Assembly: GCF_000024365.1 (NCBI RefSeq)
Contig: NC_013235.1
Span: 5,022,001-5,086,000 of the forward strand
Source of the DNA: Nakamurella multipartita DSM 44233
Lineage (GTDB): Bacteria; Actinomycetota; Actinomycetes; Mycobacteriales; Nakamurellaceae
Length of the DNA: 64,000 nucleotides
Direction of reading: 5' to 3'
Below are positions 42,496 to 57,747 of the stretch, in pieces. Position numbers and translations under genes: made by a program. The notes under the pieces are model-generated. The model saw only the letters and a list, made by a program, of their open reading frames with translations, was not told where the DNA came from and ran no database searches. Positions within the stretch are counted from its first letter, which is position 1; every line of letters begins with the position of its first letter.

Positions 42496-44187
42496 TCAGC
42501 CGGGCAGCGGCAGACCCTCGGGCGCCGGGGGCCGAACCGGCAGCGCCTCGGCCGGCGGTGGCGTGATCAACCGGGCCGCGGCGGAGCGCTGCAGCTTGCC
42601 GGACGGAGTCTTGGGCAGACTCCCGACCGGGAGCACCGACACCGTCGCCGGGCGGGCGCCGATCTCGGCGGTCACCGCCGACCGCACGGCCTGCCGGATG
42701 CGCTCGGCCGCGTCCTGGTCACCGGCCTCGCGGGACTCGACGGCCACCGCGAACGATTCGCGACCGCTGGGCGTCGTCCACCGCACCGCGACCGCGTTAC
42801 CCGCTCGAACGCCGTCGATGCTCTGGGCCACCCGCTCGATGTCGGTCGGGTAGATGTTGCGCCCACCCATGATGATCACGTCCTTGACCCGGCCGCAGAC
42901 CACCACCTCGCCGTCCACCAGGTAGCCGAGATCCCCAGTGTCCAGCCACTTGTCGGCATCCTGGGTGGCCACCGGCCCGTCCACGGTCAGGTACTGCTCG
43001 GTGATGCACTCGCCGCGCAGGTGCAGCACCCCGACCTCGCGGTCGCCGAGCACCGCGCCGTCGCGGCCCCGCACGGCGACCTCGATCCCGTCCAGCGGCG
43101 GGCCCAGCACCGGGAACGAGCGGCCCGATTCGGCCGGCACCGCCCGCCGGGCGATCTCCAACGCCTGCGCGTCGACGGTGTCCACCTTGAGCGGGGTGCC
43201 CCAGGGGTGGAAGGACACGGCCAACGACGCCTCGGCCATGCCGTAGGCGCAGACCACCGCGGTCTCCGGGAGCCCGAACGGTGCCCCCGCGGCCAGGAAG
43301 GCCCGGACCGCGGCGACGTCGATCGGTTCGGCCCCGTTCAGCGCGAACCGCATGCAGGACAGGTCCAGGCCCAGCTCCCGGGTGGTCGGCCGGGCCAGCA
43401 CCCGCGCAGTCAGCGCGAAGGCGAAGTTGGGGGCGGCGGTGATGGTGCCGCGGTACTTGCTGATCAACGTCGGCCAGATCAACGGCGAGGCCAGGAAATC
43501 GGTGGGGGTGACGGTGACCAGCTCGATGCCCCGGCACATCGGCAGGGTCAGGAAGCCGACCATGCCCATGTCGTGGAACAGCGGCAACCAGGACACCATC
43601 ACCTCGCCCGGCCGGATCTGGGCCGCCTGGCACATCGCCTCGATGTTGGCCCACAGGTTGCGGTGGGTGATCCGCACGGCCTTGGGGGTCGAGGTCGACC
43701 CGGAGGTCAGCTGCAGCAGGGCCGGCAGGTCCTCGCCGATCTCGACGTCCGGAGCCGGACCGCCGGGCTCGGCCAGCAGATCGTCGACGGTCAGCGCGAG
43801 CACGCCCGAACCGTCCAACAGTTCCGCGAACTCGGTGAACGGGTCGCCCAGCACGGCTGCCTTGGCCCCGACCAGGGACAGCACCGCGGCCGTGTCCTGC
43901 GCGTAGGTCATCAGATTGGTCCGGGCGGTGGGCTGGTGCAGCATCGTCACCGAGGCCCCGGCCAACCAGGCCGCCTGGGCGATCGGGGCCACCTCGAACG
44001 GCTTGGCGGCCAGCACCGCGACCGCGTCACCCGGCCCGATCCCGTGGGCGGCCAGCACCCGCGCCCCGGCGCAGGCCTTGGCGTGGACATCGGCCCAGGA
44101 CGTGCGAACCGGCTCATGCGGCTCGCCAGTGGTCATGCCGGTGGGGCCCTGCGCCGCTGTGCACAGGGCGTCGGAGAACGCGCTCAT
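42496..44187 (-). CDS. Fatty-acyl-AMP ligase / acyl-CoA synthetase (pks16-like)
   Basis: An ANL-superfamily adenylating enzyme of 563 residues. LLQLTSGSTSTPKAVRITHRNL is the ATP/AMP motif, SWLPLFHDMGMVGF and YGMAEASLAVSF are typical of fatty-acyl-AMP ligases, and GDLGYLVDGEVVVCGRVKDVIIMGGRNIYPTDIE plus PKTPSGKLQRS (the lysine) complete the C-terminal domain. In my recollection M. tuberculosis has a comparable gene, pks16, next to pth. The acyl chain and its carrier are unknown. ATG at 44187 was chosen over an in-frame GTG three codons upstream. Confidence 0.85.
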   Translation of the reverse strand: MSAFSDALCTAAQGPTGMTTGEPHEPVRTSWADVHAKACAGARVLAAHGIGPGDAVAVLAAKPFEVAPIAQAAWLAGASVTMLHQPTARTNLMTYAQDTAAVLSLVGAKAAVLGDPFTEFAELLDGSGVLALTVDDLLAEPGGPAPDVEIGEDLPALLQLTSGSTSTPKAVRITHRNLWANIEAMCQAAQIRPGEVMVSWLPLFHDMGMVGFLTLPMCRGIELVTVTPTDFLASPLIWPTLISKYRGTITAAPNFAFALTARVLARPTTRELGLDLSCMRFALNGAEPIDVAAVRAFLAAGAPFGLPETAVVCAYGMAEASLAVSFHPWGTPLKVDTVDAQALEIARRAVPAESGRSFPVLGPPLDGIEVAVRGRDGAVLGDREVGVLHLRGECITEQYLTVDGPVATQDADKWLDTGDLGYLVDGEVVVCGRVKDVIIMGGRNIYPTDIERVAQSIDGVRAGNAVAVRWTTPSGRESFAVAVESREAGDQDAAERIRQAVRSAVTAEIGARPATVSVLPVGSLPKTPSGKLQRSAAARLITPPPAEALPVRPPAPEGLPLPG

Positions 44188-44305
44188 ACCTGCCACGGTA
44201 GGGCACGCGCCGGTCGAGGCCGGTGAGGTGCGATGACGGTGAGCCGGTGACGGGCGCCCGGCACGCTGAGACGACCGGTGGCGGCGGCCGGCAGACCCGG
44301 TCCCG

Positions 44306-45466
44306 TCAGGAGGTGCAGGGCTCGCCGGTGGGCGGGCCGCCCTGCTGCACGGACCGCACGAAGCCGGTCACGTCGGCCATCACGTCGTCGTTCCAGGTCA
44401 GCGCGGTCTGCCAGTCCAGGCCGAGCTCGAGGGAGATGTAGATGCTGTGGGTCAGCGGGTAGCGGCTACAGGTGCGCAGCGGGGCGGTCTGCTCCGGCAG
44501 CCCCTGGGCGGTGGCCGAGTACTGCGAGACCAGCCCGTCGAACGGCCAGATCTGCGGATCGCCGGCCGGTTCGGTGAGGTAGCCACCGCCGATCAGGTGG
44601 ACGGGAATGGTGTCGAGCACGCCCAGCTGGGCCGCGTTCCAGCCGCCGTCGCCGAGCAGGTAGCTCGCCAGCTGCTGCCGGCCCAGCCCCAGGTCGCCCT
44701 TGGCCTCCTCCCGCATGACGGCCACCAGGTTCAGGCACACGGCGTTGTCCAGGCAGGTGGATTCGGGCAACTCGCCGAACACGATCCGGAACGGGACGGC
44801 CCCCTCCCACGGAGTGCCGACGGTGGTCAGCGAGCCGACCCGCACCGGGCTGCCCGTGTCCCGCAGGATGCGGGTCGCGGCCCGGGCCCACAGCCCGCCG
44901 TTCGAGTGACCCACCCAGTCGATCTCGGTCACGCCCTCGGTGTCGTGCAGGTAGTTGACGAAGTGGGCCAGATGCTCGCCCCCGTTGTCGATGTCGCCGT
45001 TGGACAGGATCGTCATGAAGGCCGGCAGCGGGGCCGGGCAGTCGCCGAACGCGCCGAAGGAGGTCGGGTCCGGCTCGATCACGGCACTGCGAGCATTCAT
45101 GGCCGGCGCCGTGTAGACCTGCTGAGCGTCGGCCAGCAACGCCGCCCGCAGGGCGGTGTCGGTGTTGCCGGCAGCCAGGCCGGTGGTGCAGGCCTGGGTC
45201 GGGGTGGTGAACGGGCTCACCGCGTCGCCGCCGGAGACGATGACCACCGCGCGGTGGTCCGCCGTGGCCCCCGCGGAGGCCGAGACCGCCGAGACCGCCG
45301 TCGCCGCCGCCGAGACCGCCGGGGCGGACGAGGACGCCGCGGACGGCGACGAGCCGCAGGCCGTCAGACCGGCGACGAGCACGGCGGCCAGCACCCCGGG
45401 TAGCACGGGCCCGGTGGACATCGAGCGCCAGGGCCGGCGCAGCCGGGGGCGCGGATCAGGACGCAC
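44306..45466 (-). CDS. Lipase-like alpha/beta hydrolase lipoprotein
   Basis: A 386-residue exported protein. An Arg-rich n-region, a hydrophobic stretch and the lipobox LTAC are followed by an Ala/Ser-rich linker. The hydrolase core has VVIVSGGDAV and the nucleophile elbow WVGHSNGGLWARA, as in PGAP1-like lipases and esterases, with the late HSIYISLE as the probable histidine region. The substrate is unknown. The start at 45466 is preferred because it provides a charged n-region; ATG 45421 is the alternative. It lies upstream of the acyl-AMP ligase on the same strand. Confidence 0.78.
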   Translation of the reverse strand: MRPDPRPRLRRPWRSMSTGPVLPGVLAAVLVAGLTACGSSPSAASSSAPAVSAAATAVSAVSASAGATADHRAVVIVSGGDAVSPFTTPTQACTTGLAAGNTDTALRAALLADAQQVYTAPAMNARSAVIEPDPTSFGAFGDCPAPLPAFMTILSNGDIDNGGEHLAHFVNYLHDTEGVTEIDWVGHSNGGLWARAATRILRDTGSPVRVGSLTTVGTPWEGAVPFRIVFGELPESTCLDNAVCLNLVAVMREEAKGDLGLGRQQLASYLLGDGGWNAAQLGVLDTIPVHLIGGGYLTEPAGDPQIWPFDGLVSQYSATAQGLPEQTAPLRTCSRYPLTHSIYISLELGLDWQTALTWNDDVMADVTGFVRSVQQGGPPTGEPCTS

Positions 45467-45886
45467 CGGTCACCGCCTTCGGGTGCCGCACTGGCCCGGC
45501 GCCGGCCGTCCGGACACCGCCGGGCAGCGGTGACCGATCCGCCGATCGGATCGATGGCCGCAGGCACCGTCGATTCGCCATTCGTTCCGCTGCCCGCACC
45601 ACAGCCGAATCCGCCGAAATCCCCCGATCCACATTCGATGAGGGTAAATGGTGCACGCGCGGTTCGCGGGTTGATTCAACCGAATCGACCCGAGGCGGTG
45701 ACGGTCCGAAAGTCGTTGCCCCACTGCGGGGTTGCTGATTGACTCAGGGTCACCGGCCGGGCCGGGAAATACCGGTACGGCCACACCGACCGAGTGACGT
45801 CGAATGCGCCGACAATGCACACCGTCAGCGCGTTGGCGAATCCCCGGAATTCGGGCCGGCCGGGCCGCGCTGCCCGGCCGGCCCCA
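45467..45886. other. Intergenic region, no gene seen
   Basis: 420 bp between the ABC-F stop and the lipase-like gene. It has lower coding bias on both strands. The only structure noted is the 13-bp palindrome GGTTGATTCAACC (45669-45681), a possible operator for the lipase promoter. Confidence 0.45.
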
Positions 45887-47739
<1,853 letters not shown>

Positions 47740-47740
<1 letters not shown>

Positions 47741-48690
47741 CAGCCGGTCCCTCCGTTGGGCAGGACCCGGGCCCCCGGGGCTGGGCCGGCGGCCACCCGC
47801 ACGGATCGGCAGGTTCCGGACCCGGCCAGTTCGGCGGCCACCGCGCCGGCCGATTCCGCGTCGGCGCACAGCAGGGCGACGGTCGGCCCCGATCCGGAGA
47901 CCAGCCCGCCCAGCGCGCCCGCCTGCTCCCCCGCCCGCAGGGTGCGGCGCAACCCGGGGGCCAGTGAGATCGCGGCGGCCTGCAGGTCGTTGCCCAACGC
48001 GGCGGCGATCTTGGCCGGCTCGCCGCTGGTCAGGGCGGCCAGCATGGTGTCCACCGGGCGCACCGGTGGGGGCCCGCCGCCCTGGGCCCGCAGCCGGTCC
48101 AGCTCGGCGAACACGGCCGGGGTGGACAGGCCGTGATCGGCGATGGCCAGCACCCAGTGCAGCCGGGCCCGGGTCATCACCGGGGACAGCAGATCGCCCC
48201 GCCCGGTGCCCAGCGCGGTGCCGCCGGCGAGCGCGAACGGCACGTCGGCCCCGATCTCCCGGCCGATCTCGATCAATTCCTGCCGCTGCACCCGCAGCTC
48301 CCACAGGGCGGCGCAGCCAACCAGCGCGGCCGCGGCATCGGCGCTGCCGCCGGCCATCCCGCCGGCCACCGGGATCTGCTTGGCGATGTCGATGGCCACC
48401 GGGCCACCGGACTTGGTGCGGGTGGCCAGCAGCCGGGCCGCGACCCCGGCCAGGTTCTTGGCCCCCACCGGCACGCCGTCCGGCGGCGTGGTGCGCACCG
48501 CGGACCGGCGGGCCGGTCGCACGGTGAGCTCGTCGGCCAGGTCAACGGCCTGGAACACGGTCACCAGATCGTGGTAGCCGTCCTCGCGCACGTCACCGAC
48601 GGCCAGGTACAGGTTGATCTTGGCCGGCGCCCGGACCCGCACCGACGGACCCGCGGGCGCAAGCGCCGTCGGGCCGGAGTTCGAGGCCAT
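47740..48690 (-). CDS. ispE: 4-diphosphocytidyl-2-C-methyl-D-erythritol kinase
   Basis: A GHMP kinase of the MEP isoprenoid pathway. VRAPAKINLYLAVGDVREDGYHDL is the family N-terminus, PVAGGMAGGSADAAAAL is the ATP-binding loop and LVSGSGPTVALL the C-terminal GHMP motif. It has 316 residues. Two overlapping ATG codons (48693, 48690) lie on the rsmA stop, so translation is coupled. The order rsmA-ispE is conserved in actinobacteria. Confidence 0.95.
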
Positions 48691-49598
48691 CATTCGTGGG
48701 CGGCCGCGTCGATGAGTTCGCGCGCCTGCGCGATCCGGGTGAACTCGGCGATGCCCAGCACCTCGCCGCGAGCGCTCGGGTCGATGCCGGCCCGGGTGAG
48801 GATCTGCTCGGCGAAGGCGGGGCTGCCGGCCCAGTCGGCCAGCGCGGCCCGCAGGGTCTTGCGGCGCTGCGCGAACGCGGCGTCGATGACGGCGAACACG
48901 GCGGACCGGTCGCCGGTCCGCGCGGTGGGTGACCGGTCGAAGGCGACCAGGGCCGAGTCGACCCCGGGCACCGGCCAGAACACGGTCCGGCTCACCGAAC
49001 CGGCCCGGTGCGCGCGCCCGTACCAGGCGAGCTTGGCGCTGGGCACCCCGTAGGTCTTGGAGCCCGGGTCGGCGGCGAGCCGGTCGGCGACCTCGGCCTG
49101 CACCATGACCAGGGCCCGGCGCAGGGTGGGCACCTCGGCCAGCAGATGCAGGATCACCGGCACGGCCACGTTGTAGGGCAGGTTGGCCACCAGCGCGGTG
49201 GGGTCCGCCGGCGCCATCCGGTCCGGGTCGGTGAGCGCCAGCCGGTCGGCGGTGATGGTCAGGGCGTCGGCGGTGATCACGTTGAGCGCCTGGTAGCGCC
49301 CGGGGGCATGCGCCCGGACGGTGGTCGGTAGTAGGGCGGCCAGCCGCGGGTCGATCTCCACCGCGGTCACCGCGGCCGCCGCGTCGACCAGGCCCAGGGT
49401 CAGCGACCCCAGGCCCGGGCCGACCTCGAGCACGTGATCGGTCGAGCGCAGGTCGGCGGCGGCGACGATCCGGCGCACCGTGTTGCCGTCGTGCACGAAG
49501 TTCTGCCCGAGCGTCTTCGTCGGCTGCAGATCGAGCACCTCGGCCAGCCGCCGCACCTCGACCGCGCCGAGCAGCGTCACCGGCTCCTGTTCGGTCAC
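48690..49598 (-). CDS. rsmA: 16S rRNA adenine(1518/1519) dimethyltransferase
   Basis: KsgA-type methyltransferase that dimethylates two adenines in helix 45 during 30S assembly. [16 protein letters not shown] is the family start, [13 protein letters not shown] the SAM-binding motif I, and [13 protein letters not shown] the catalytic NLPY motif. [12 protein letters not shown] is in the C-terminal domain. It has 302 residues. GTG at 49596-49598 with AAAGG seven bases upstream is preferred to the open extension upstream. Confidence 0.95.
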   Translation of the reverse strand: MTEQEPVTLLGAVEVRRLAEVLDLQPTKTLGQNFVHDGNTVRRIVAAADLRSTDHVLEVGPGLGSLTLGLVDAAAAVTAVEIDPRLAALLPTTVRAHAPGRYQALNVITADALTITADRLALTDPDRMAPADPTALVANLPYNVAVPVILHLLAEVPTLRRALVMVQAEVADRLAADPGSKTYGVPSAKLAWYGRAHRAGSVSRTVFWPVPGVDSALVAFDRSPTARTGDRSAVFAVIDAAFAQRRKTLRAALADWAGSPAFAEQILTRAGIDPSARGEVLGIAEFTRIAQARELIDAAAHE

Positions 49599-49722
49599 AC
49601 CGCCACCTTTCCGGCCCCGCTGCGCGTCGCCTGCCTCACAGCGTTCATCCTCACACGTCCGGGGAGCTGTCCGGCGCCGGTCCCGGGCCCGACACCCGGG
49701 CGTCATCGGGCCGACATGACGA

Positions 49723-49748
49723 AGGGCCCGACCGGTCGGTCGGGCCCT
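49723..49748. terminator. Perfect 11-bp hairpin after rpf1
   Basis: AGGGCCCGACC-GGTC-GGTCGGGCCCT lies 23 bp beyond the rpf1 stop and 125 bp before rsmA. There is no T-tract on the minus side, so termination may be partial, leaving some read-through into rsmA-ispE. Confidence 0.55.
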
Positions 49749-49770
49749 CATCAAAGCGGTGCGAGGTGGA

Positions 49771-50970
49771 TCAGCCGGCGGGCGGGCCGCTGGCGGCGTA
49801 GCCGCAGAGCCACGGCTCCAGCCCACGGGACTGGTAGAGCAACTTGGCCCGCGTCAACTGCTCCTCCGGGGAGGCATCCCCGGGGTTGCCCGAGCCGCCG
49901 ACCGAGGCCCAGGTGGGCAGGTCGAACTGGAACAGGCCGTAGGTCGACAGGTAGCCGGCCGGGTTGTTGACCGCGTGCGGGTTGTTGGTCGACTCGCAGT
50001 AGGCCAGACCGTCCCAGTTCACGCCGAACTCGGTGTCGTGGAAGAACACCCGGCTGCCCTGCCAGTCCAGGGTGGACTTGGTGCCGACATGCACCTGGTT
50101 GGGGGTGGCCTCGAGCACCGTGGTGCGGGACAGCTCCTGACGGCCGGTCTCCACCCCGTTGGTGGTGGTGACCTGGGTGACGACCTGCTGCTGGCCGGGG
50201 GTACCCGCGGCGACGACCTGGGTGGTGCCCTTGTCCAGGTTGGGATCCTCGACGGTCTGGTCGGCCGGCGCGACCGCGACGGTGTCGGTGGTGGTGGTGA
50301 CGGCGACCCGGGTCACGGTGATCGCGGTGCCGTCGGTGACCGGGGTGGTGCCGGCCGGGTCGACGGTGTCGGTCGCGGCCAGGGTGATGCCCTGGGCGGC
50401 CAGCACGTCGGCGACGGTCTGTCCGCCGGACTGGACGGTGGTGGCCGGAGCCCCGCCGACGGCCAGGCTGACGGTGTGCAGGGTGGAGGCGGTCAGGTCC
50501 AGACCGTCCAGCGGGATCTCCCGGGACCGGTCCGCGGACAGCTGGTAGGCCGACGGATCCTGGCCGAGCTGCAGCAGGGCCTCCTCGACGGTGTCGGCGG
50601 TCGTCCACAGCTGCTGCGTGGTCCCGTTGACCGTCAGGGTCAACAGCCGCGCGCGCTCCAGGGCGATGTGCGAACCGTCGGAGATGGCGGTGTCGGCGGC
50701 CGGCGCGAGCACGTCGTGCTCACCGGCGGACAGGCCCGCGGCGGACAGCGCACCGGCCACCGAGCCGGACAGCGTGGTGACCTGCTGGTCCTGGCCGTCG
50801 ACGGTGATGACGACGTGCTTGGACATGGCGGCGGCGGTGGCGCCACCGACAGCCACGACACCGAGCGCGGCGGCCACGCCGACCAGCACCAGCTTGCGGC
50901 GCAGGCCCCGGCGGGCCGGCTGCTCGTTCGGCCCGGACGGGGCGTCAACGTTGTCTATTTGTAAGGTCAC
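49771..50970 (-). CDS. Resuscitation-promoting factor, copy 1 (divergent catalytic domain)
   Basis: An RpfB-type protein of 399 residues. A membrane anchor or uncleaved signal (about 25-48) is followed by three DUF348 modules, a G5 domain ([19 protein letters not shown]) and a C-terminal lysozyme-like domain with the catalytic Glu in [10 protein letters not shown]. Unlike copies 2 and 3, it has no long linker. Its catalytic domain reads [30 protein letters not shown] in two stretches, with an insertion ([13 protein letters not shown]), so substrate preference may differ. GTG at 50968-50970 has GGAAGAG upstream. It is the last of three tandem copies. Confidence 0.85.
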   Translation of the reverse strand: MTLQIDNVDAPSGPNEQPARRGLRRKLVLVGVAAALGVVAVGGATAAAMSKHVVITVDGQDQQVTTLSGSVAGALSAAGLSAGEHDVLAPAADTAISDGSHIALERARLLTLTVNGTTQQLWTTADTVEEALLQLGQDPSAYQLSADRSREIPLDGLDLTASTLHTVSLAVGGAPATTVQSGGQTVADVLAAQGITLAATDTVDPAGTTPVTDGTAITVTRVAVTTTTDTVAVAPADQTVEDPNLDKGTTQVVAAGTPGQQQVVTQVTTTNGVETGRQELSRTTVLEATPNQVHVGTKSTLDWQGSRVFFHDTEFGVNWDGLAYCESTNNPHAVNNPAGYLSTYGLFQFDLPTWASVGGSGNPGDASPEEQLTRAKLLYQSRGLEPWLCGYAASGPPAG

Positions 50971-51185
50971 GGCTCTTCCGATGTGTTGTCAGCGGCATCC
51001 GGGCAGGGCACAGTGGGGCAACCGCAGCGATGTGGTCCCCTAGACCCTCAACACATCGAACAGGCGAATCTCGATCGCACCCGCTGCCACCTGGTGGGTC
51101 GTGGTCGAGCGCGGTGCCGCCTTGTCCTGCGACGTCCCCGGTGGGTTTGACTTCCCATCCCGGCTTCTATTACAAAACAATAACG
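50971..51185 (-). promoter_or_regulatory. rpf1 leader with conserved block and competing stems
   Basis: A block at 51144-51185 (minus strand, containing GTAATAGAAGCCGGGATGGG) resembles blocks before rpf2 and rpf3. Downstream, the segment 51049-51058 can pair with 51028-51034 (7 bp) or with 50979-50988 (10 bp). The second pairing abuts the ribosome site of rpf1. This fits a switch controlling translation, possibly a ydaO c-di-AMP riboswitch, which is known upstream of actinobacterial rpf genes. I cannot confirm the consensus by eye. Confidence 0.5.
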
Positions 51186-51261
51186 GCGCTGGTCAGCGCC
51201 CGCAAGGGTCATGCGTGGTCTATCAAGCATGGCATATCTCACAATGCCTTCGATACGCACG

Positions 51262-51294
51262 AAAAATGCCCCCGCCGATGGCGGGGGCATTTTT
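51262..51294. terminator. Perfect bidirectional terminator after rpf2
   Basis: AAAAATGCCCCCGCC-GAT-GGCGGGGGCATTTTT: a 15-bp perfect stem, 3-nt loop, with T/A tracts on both sides. It lies 34 bp downstream of the rpf2 stop and separates it from the rpf1 leader, so rpf1 must have its own promoter in 51186-51261. Confidence 0.92.
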
Positions 51295-51328
51295 CTAATT
51301 CTTTACTTTAGCCGATCAAAAGACTCGA

Positions 51329-54827
<3,499 letters not shown>

Positions 54828-54911
54828 TGGGAGCACAGGAAGGCAACCGCCGGCGTGGCGATGGTCACTGAGTGGACAGTCCCGCTCCGCGCAACCGGCC
54901 GGCGGGCCGGC

Positions 54912-55754
54912 TCACCCGGGGAAGCCGAACACCGCCTGGGCGTTCGCGCGGACCTGGTCGCACAGCTCGAGCACATCCTGCCCGCGCAGCTGGGCCAGGG
55001 CCCGCACCGTGTACGGCAGGGCGAACGGCTCGTTGCGCTTGCCGCGGTGCGGATGCGGGGTGAGGAACGGGGCGTCGGTCTCCACCAGGAGCCGATCGGC
55101 GGGCACGATCTGCGCGGCGGCGGCCAGCTCGCGCGCATTGCGAAAACTGACCGGACCGGCGAACGAGAGGTAGTAGCCGGCGTCGGCGCACAGCCGGGCC
55201 ATCGCCTCGTCCCCGGAGAAGCAGTGGAAGATCACCGCATCCGGCGCACCCTCGCGGTTCAGGACGGCCAGCACGTCCTCGTGCGCGTCCCGGTCGTGGA
55301 TCATCACCGGCTTGCCCACCCGCTTGGCCAGGTCGATGTGCCAGGCGAACGCCTCGTCCTGGACCGCGTGCGGGGCGGCGTCCCAGTAGTGGTCCAGGCC
55401 GGTCTCGCCGATCGCCACCACCCGCGGGTCGATGGCGAGCGTCTCGATCTCGCGGCGGGCGGCGTCGTCCAGGGTGTCCGCCCGGGTGGGATGCAGCGCG
55501 ACCGCGGCATACAGCTCCGGATGCCATTGGGCGGCCTGCACGGCCCAGCGGGCGGCGGCCAGATCGTCGGCGACGGTGACCACCCGGGTCACGCCGACCG
55601 CGGCGGCCCGGGCCATCGCCTCGGCGACATCGTGCTCGTCGCGGCAGCCGCAGGCGTCCAGGTGGGTGTGCGCGTCGGTGACCGGGGCCGGCAACGGCTC
55701 CGGCGGGGACGCGAGGGGCCGACCCGCCACCGCGGGATGCGGCTCGCCGGTCAT
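54912..55754 (-). CDS. tatD: TatD-family metal-dependent hydrolase/DNase
   Basis: A TIM-barrel metallohydrolase of 280 residues. [12 protein letters not shown] carries Hx[12 protein letters not shown] the bridging Glu, [13 protein letters not shown] and VIFHCFSGD later histidines, and [12 protein letters not shown] the final Asp. It is linked to DNA 3'-end processing and quality control of D-aminoacyl adducts. ATG 55752-55754 overlaps the metG stop (ATGA). Confidence 0.94.
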   Translation of the reverse strand: MTGEPHPAVAGRPLASPPEPLPAPVTDAHTHLDACGCRDEHDVAEAMARAAAVGVTRVVTVADDLAAARWAVQAAQWHPELYAAVALHPTRADTLDDAARREIETLAIDPRVVAIGETGLDHYWDAAPHAVQDEAFAWHIDLAKRVGKPVMIHDRDAHEDVLAVLNREGAPDAVIFHCFSGDEAMARLCADAGYYLSFAGPVSFRNARELAAAAQIVPADRLLVETDAPFLTPHPHRGKRNEPFALPYTVRALAQLRGQDVLELCDQVRANAQAVFGFPG

Positions 55755-57586
55755 GTGACGGGCGCCCACTCGGGACCGGTCTCGCCCAGGCCGGGATCGA
55801 GCTTGGTGAACAGCGGGGTGGGCTTGCTCAGCGGCCGGCCGACCTCGATGTCCCGGCGGGCCCAGACGGCCTGCTCGTGGGCGTAGTCACCGGTCAGCAC
55901 CGGGTAGTCCACCACCTCGGGCACCCCGACTCCCTCGACGTCGTCGTCGAAGTCGGTGACCATCCGGATCTCCGGCTGCGCGGCCCACACACCCGCCCCG
56001 CCCAGCGCCTCGAACACGGCCTGCGAGGAATGCGGAAGGAACGGCGTCAGCAGCGTTTTCGCGTCGTCCACGACCTGCAGCGCGGTGTGCAGGACGGTGC
56101 CCTGCCGCTCCGGATCGTCCTTGAGCTTCCACGGCTCGGATTCGGAGATGTACTTGTTGGCCAGCCCGACCACCCGCATCGCCTCGGCCGAGGCCGCCTT
56201 GAACCGGCTGCGGGACAACAGGTCCCCGACAGTGGCGAAGGCCGCCTCGGACGCCCGGAGCAGCTCGACGTCGGCGTCGGTGCGGGCCGTGCCCGCCGGG
56301 ATGCCGCCGAAGTTCTTGTGCGCCATCGATACCGACCGGTTGACCAGGTTGCCCCACTCGTTGGCCAGCTCGAAGTTGTTGCGCCGCACGAACTCTTCCC
56401 AGGTGAAGTCGGCGTCCTGGTTCTCCGGCCCGGCCGCGGCGATGAAGTAACGCAGCGAGTCGGGGCCGAACTCGCGCAGGAAATCACCGACGTAGATCAC
56501 GGTGCGCCGCGAGGTGGAGAACTTCGAACCGCTCATGGTCAGGAACTCGCTGGACACCACCTCGGTGGGCAGGTTGAGCGTGCCGAACGAGCCCGCGGAT
56601 CCGCCGTGCTCGCCCCGCCCGTCGTAGGCCAGCAGCTCGGCCGGCCAGATCTGCGAGTGGAAGGTGATGTTGTCCTTGCCCATGAAGTAATAGGCGCGGG
56701 CCTGCTCGTCGCCCCCGTGCCACCAGCGCTGCCAGGCGTCGGGATCCGGTTCGCCGTTCTTGCCGAACCGGCGGGCCCACTCGATCGACGCGGACAGGTA
56801 CCCGATGACGGCGTCGAACCAGACGTACAGCTTCTTGTCCGGCCGGTCCCGCCAGCCGTCCAACGGCACCGGGATGCCCCAGTCGATGTCGCGCGTCATC
56901 GCCCGCGGCTTGAGGTCGTCGAGCAGGTTCAACGAGAACCGCAGCACGTTCGGGCGCCAGTCGGTGCGGGTGCGCAGCCACCCGCCCAGGGCGTCGGCCA
57001 GCGCCGGCAGGTCCAGGAAGAAGTGCTCGGACTCGGTGAAAACCGGCGTCTCACCGTTGATCCGCGAACGCGGGTTGATCAGGTCGATGGGATCGAGCTG
57101 GTTGCCGCAGTTGTCGCACTGGTCGCCGCGGGCCCCGTCGTAGCCGCAGATCGGGCAGGTGCCCTCGATGTACCGGTCGGGCAGGGTGCGGCCGGTGGAC
57201 GGGGAGATGGCCGACATCGTGGTCTTGGCGACGAAGTAGCCGTTGCGGTGGACCGTCCGGAACAGCTCCTGCACGACCGCGTAGTGGTTGCGGGTGGAGG
57301 TGCGGGTGAACAGGTCGTAGCTCAGGCCCAGCCCGTGCAGGTCCTCCACGATGACCCGGTTGTACCGGTCGGCCAGCTCCCGGGCGCTCACGCCCTCCTG
57401 GTCGGCCTGCACCAGGATCGGGGTGCCGTGCTCGTCGGTGCCGGAGACCATCAGCACGTCGTTGCCGGCCATCCGCTGGTACCGGGAGAAGACGTCGGCG
57501 GGAACCCCGAAGCCGGAAACGTGGCCGATGTGCCGGGGCCCGTTGGCGTACGGCCAGGCCACCGCGGTCAGAACGGGCGTGCTCAT
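55751..57586 (-). CDS. metG: Methionyl-tRNA synthetase
   Basis: A class I synthetase of 611 residues. [22 protein letters not shown] contains the HIGH motif. [17 protein letters not shown] is the zinc knuckle of the MetG1 type. [10 protein letters not shown] replaces KMSKS. There is no C-terminal tRNA-binding (Arc1p) domain. ATG 57584-57586. An open frame continues upstream to 58819 but runs antiphase through gnd. It begins the metG-tatD-rpf3 run. Confidence 0.96.
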   Translation of the reverse strand: MSTPVLTAVAWPYANGPRHIGHVSGFGVPADVFSRYQRMAGNDVLMVSGTDEHGTPILVQADQEGVSARELADRYNRVIVEDLHGLGLSYDLFTRTSTRNHYAVVQELFRTVHRNGYFVAKTTMSAISPSTGRTLPDRYIEGTCPICGYDGARGDQCDNCGNQLDPIDLINPRSRINGETPVFTESEHFFLDLPALADALGGWLRTRTDWRPNVLRFSLNLLDDLKPRAMTRDIDWGIPVPLDGWRDRPDKKLYVWFDAVIGYLSASIEWARRFGKNGEPDPDAWQRWWHGGDEQARAYYFMGKDNITFHSQIWPAELLAYDGRGEHGGSAGSFGTLNLPTEVVSSEFLTMSGSKFSTSRRTVIYVGDFLREFGPDSLRYFIAAAGPENQDADFTWEEFVRRNNFELANEWGNLVNRSVSMAHKNFGGIPAGTARTDADVELLRASEAAFATVGDLLSRSRFKAASAEAMRVVGLANKYISESEPWKLKDDPERQGTVLHTALQVVDDAKTLLTPFLPHSSQAVFEALGGAGVWAAQPEIRMVTDFDDDVEGVGVPEVVDYPVLTGDYAHEQAVWARRDIEVGRPLSKPTPLFTKLDPGLGETGPEWAPVT

Positions 57587-57747
57587 TCCGAGCACCCTAT
57601 CCCGCGCCCGACCCGCCCCCGGGCCGCCCTCACCCGCTGCTTGGCGCGCGGCGCCCGCCGGCGGGCTGATCATCTCGGCGGTTCGGGTGGTGCTTTGTCC
57701 GTTTCTGCGCCGCGTTGATCCGCCCGCCCGGGGCCGGGGGCTGGGGT

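Noticed and set aside
42037..44226. 729-codon open frame opposite the acyl-AMP ligase
   Set aside because: Shadow frame, His/Arg/Gln-rich, no motif, and it crosses the 42374 hairpin.
57653..57666. GCCCGCCGGCGGGC palindrome as gnd terminator
   Set aside because: No loop and no T-tract; expected by chance in DNA of this composition.
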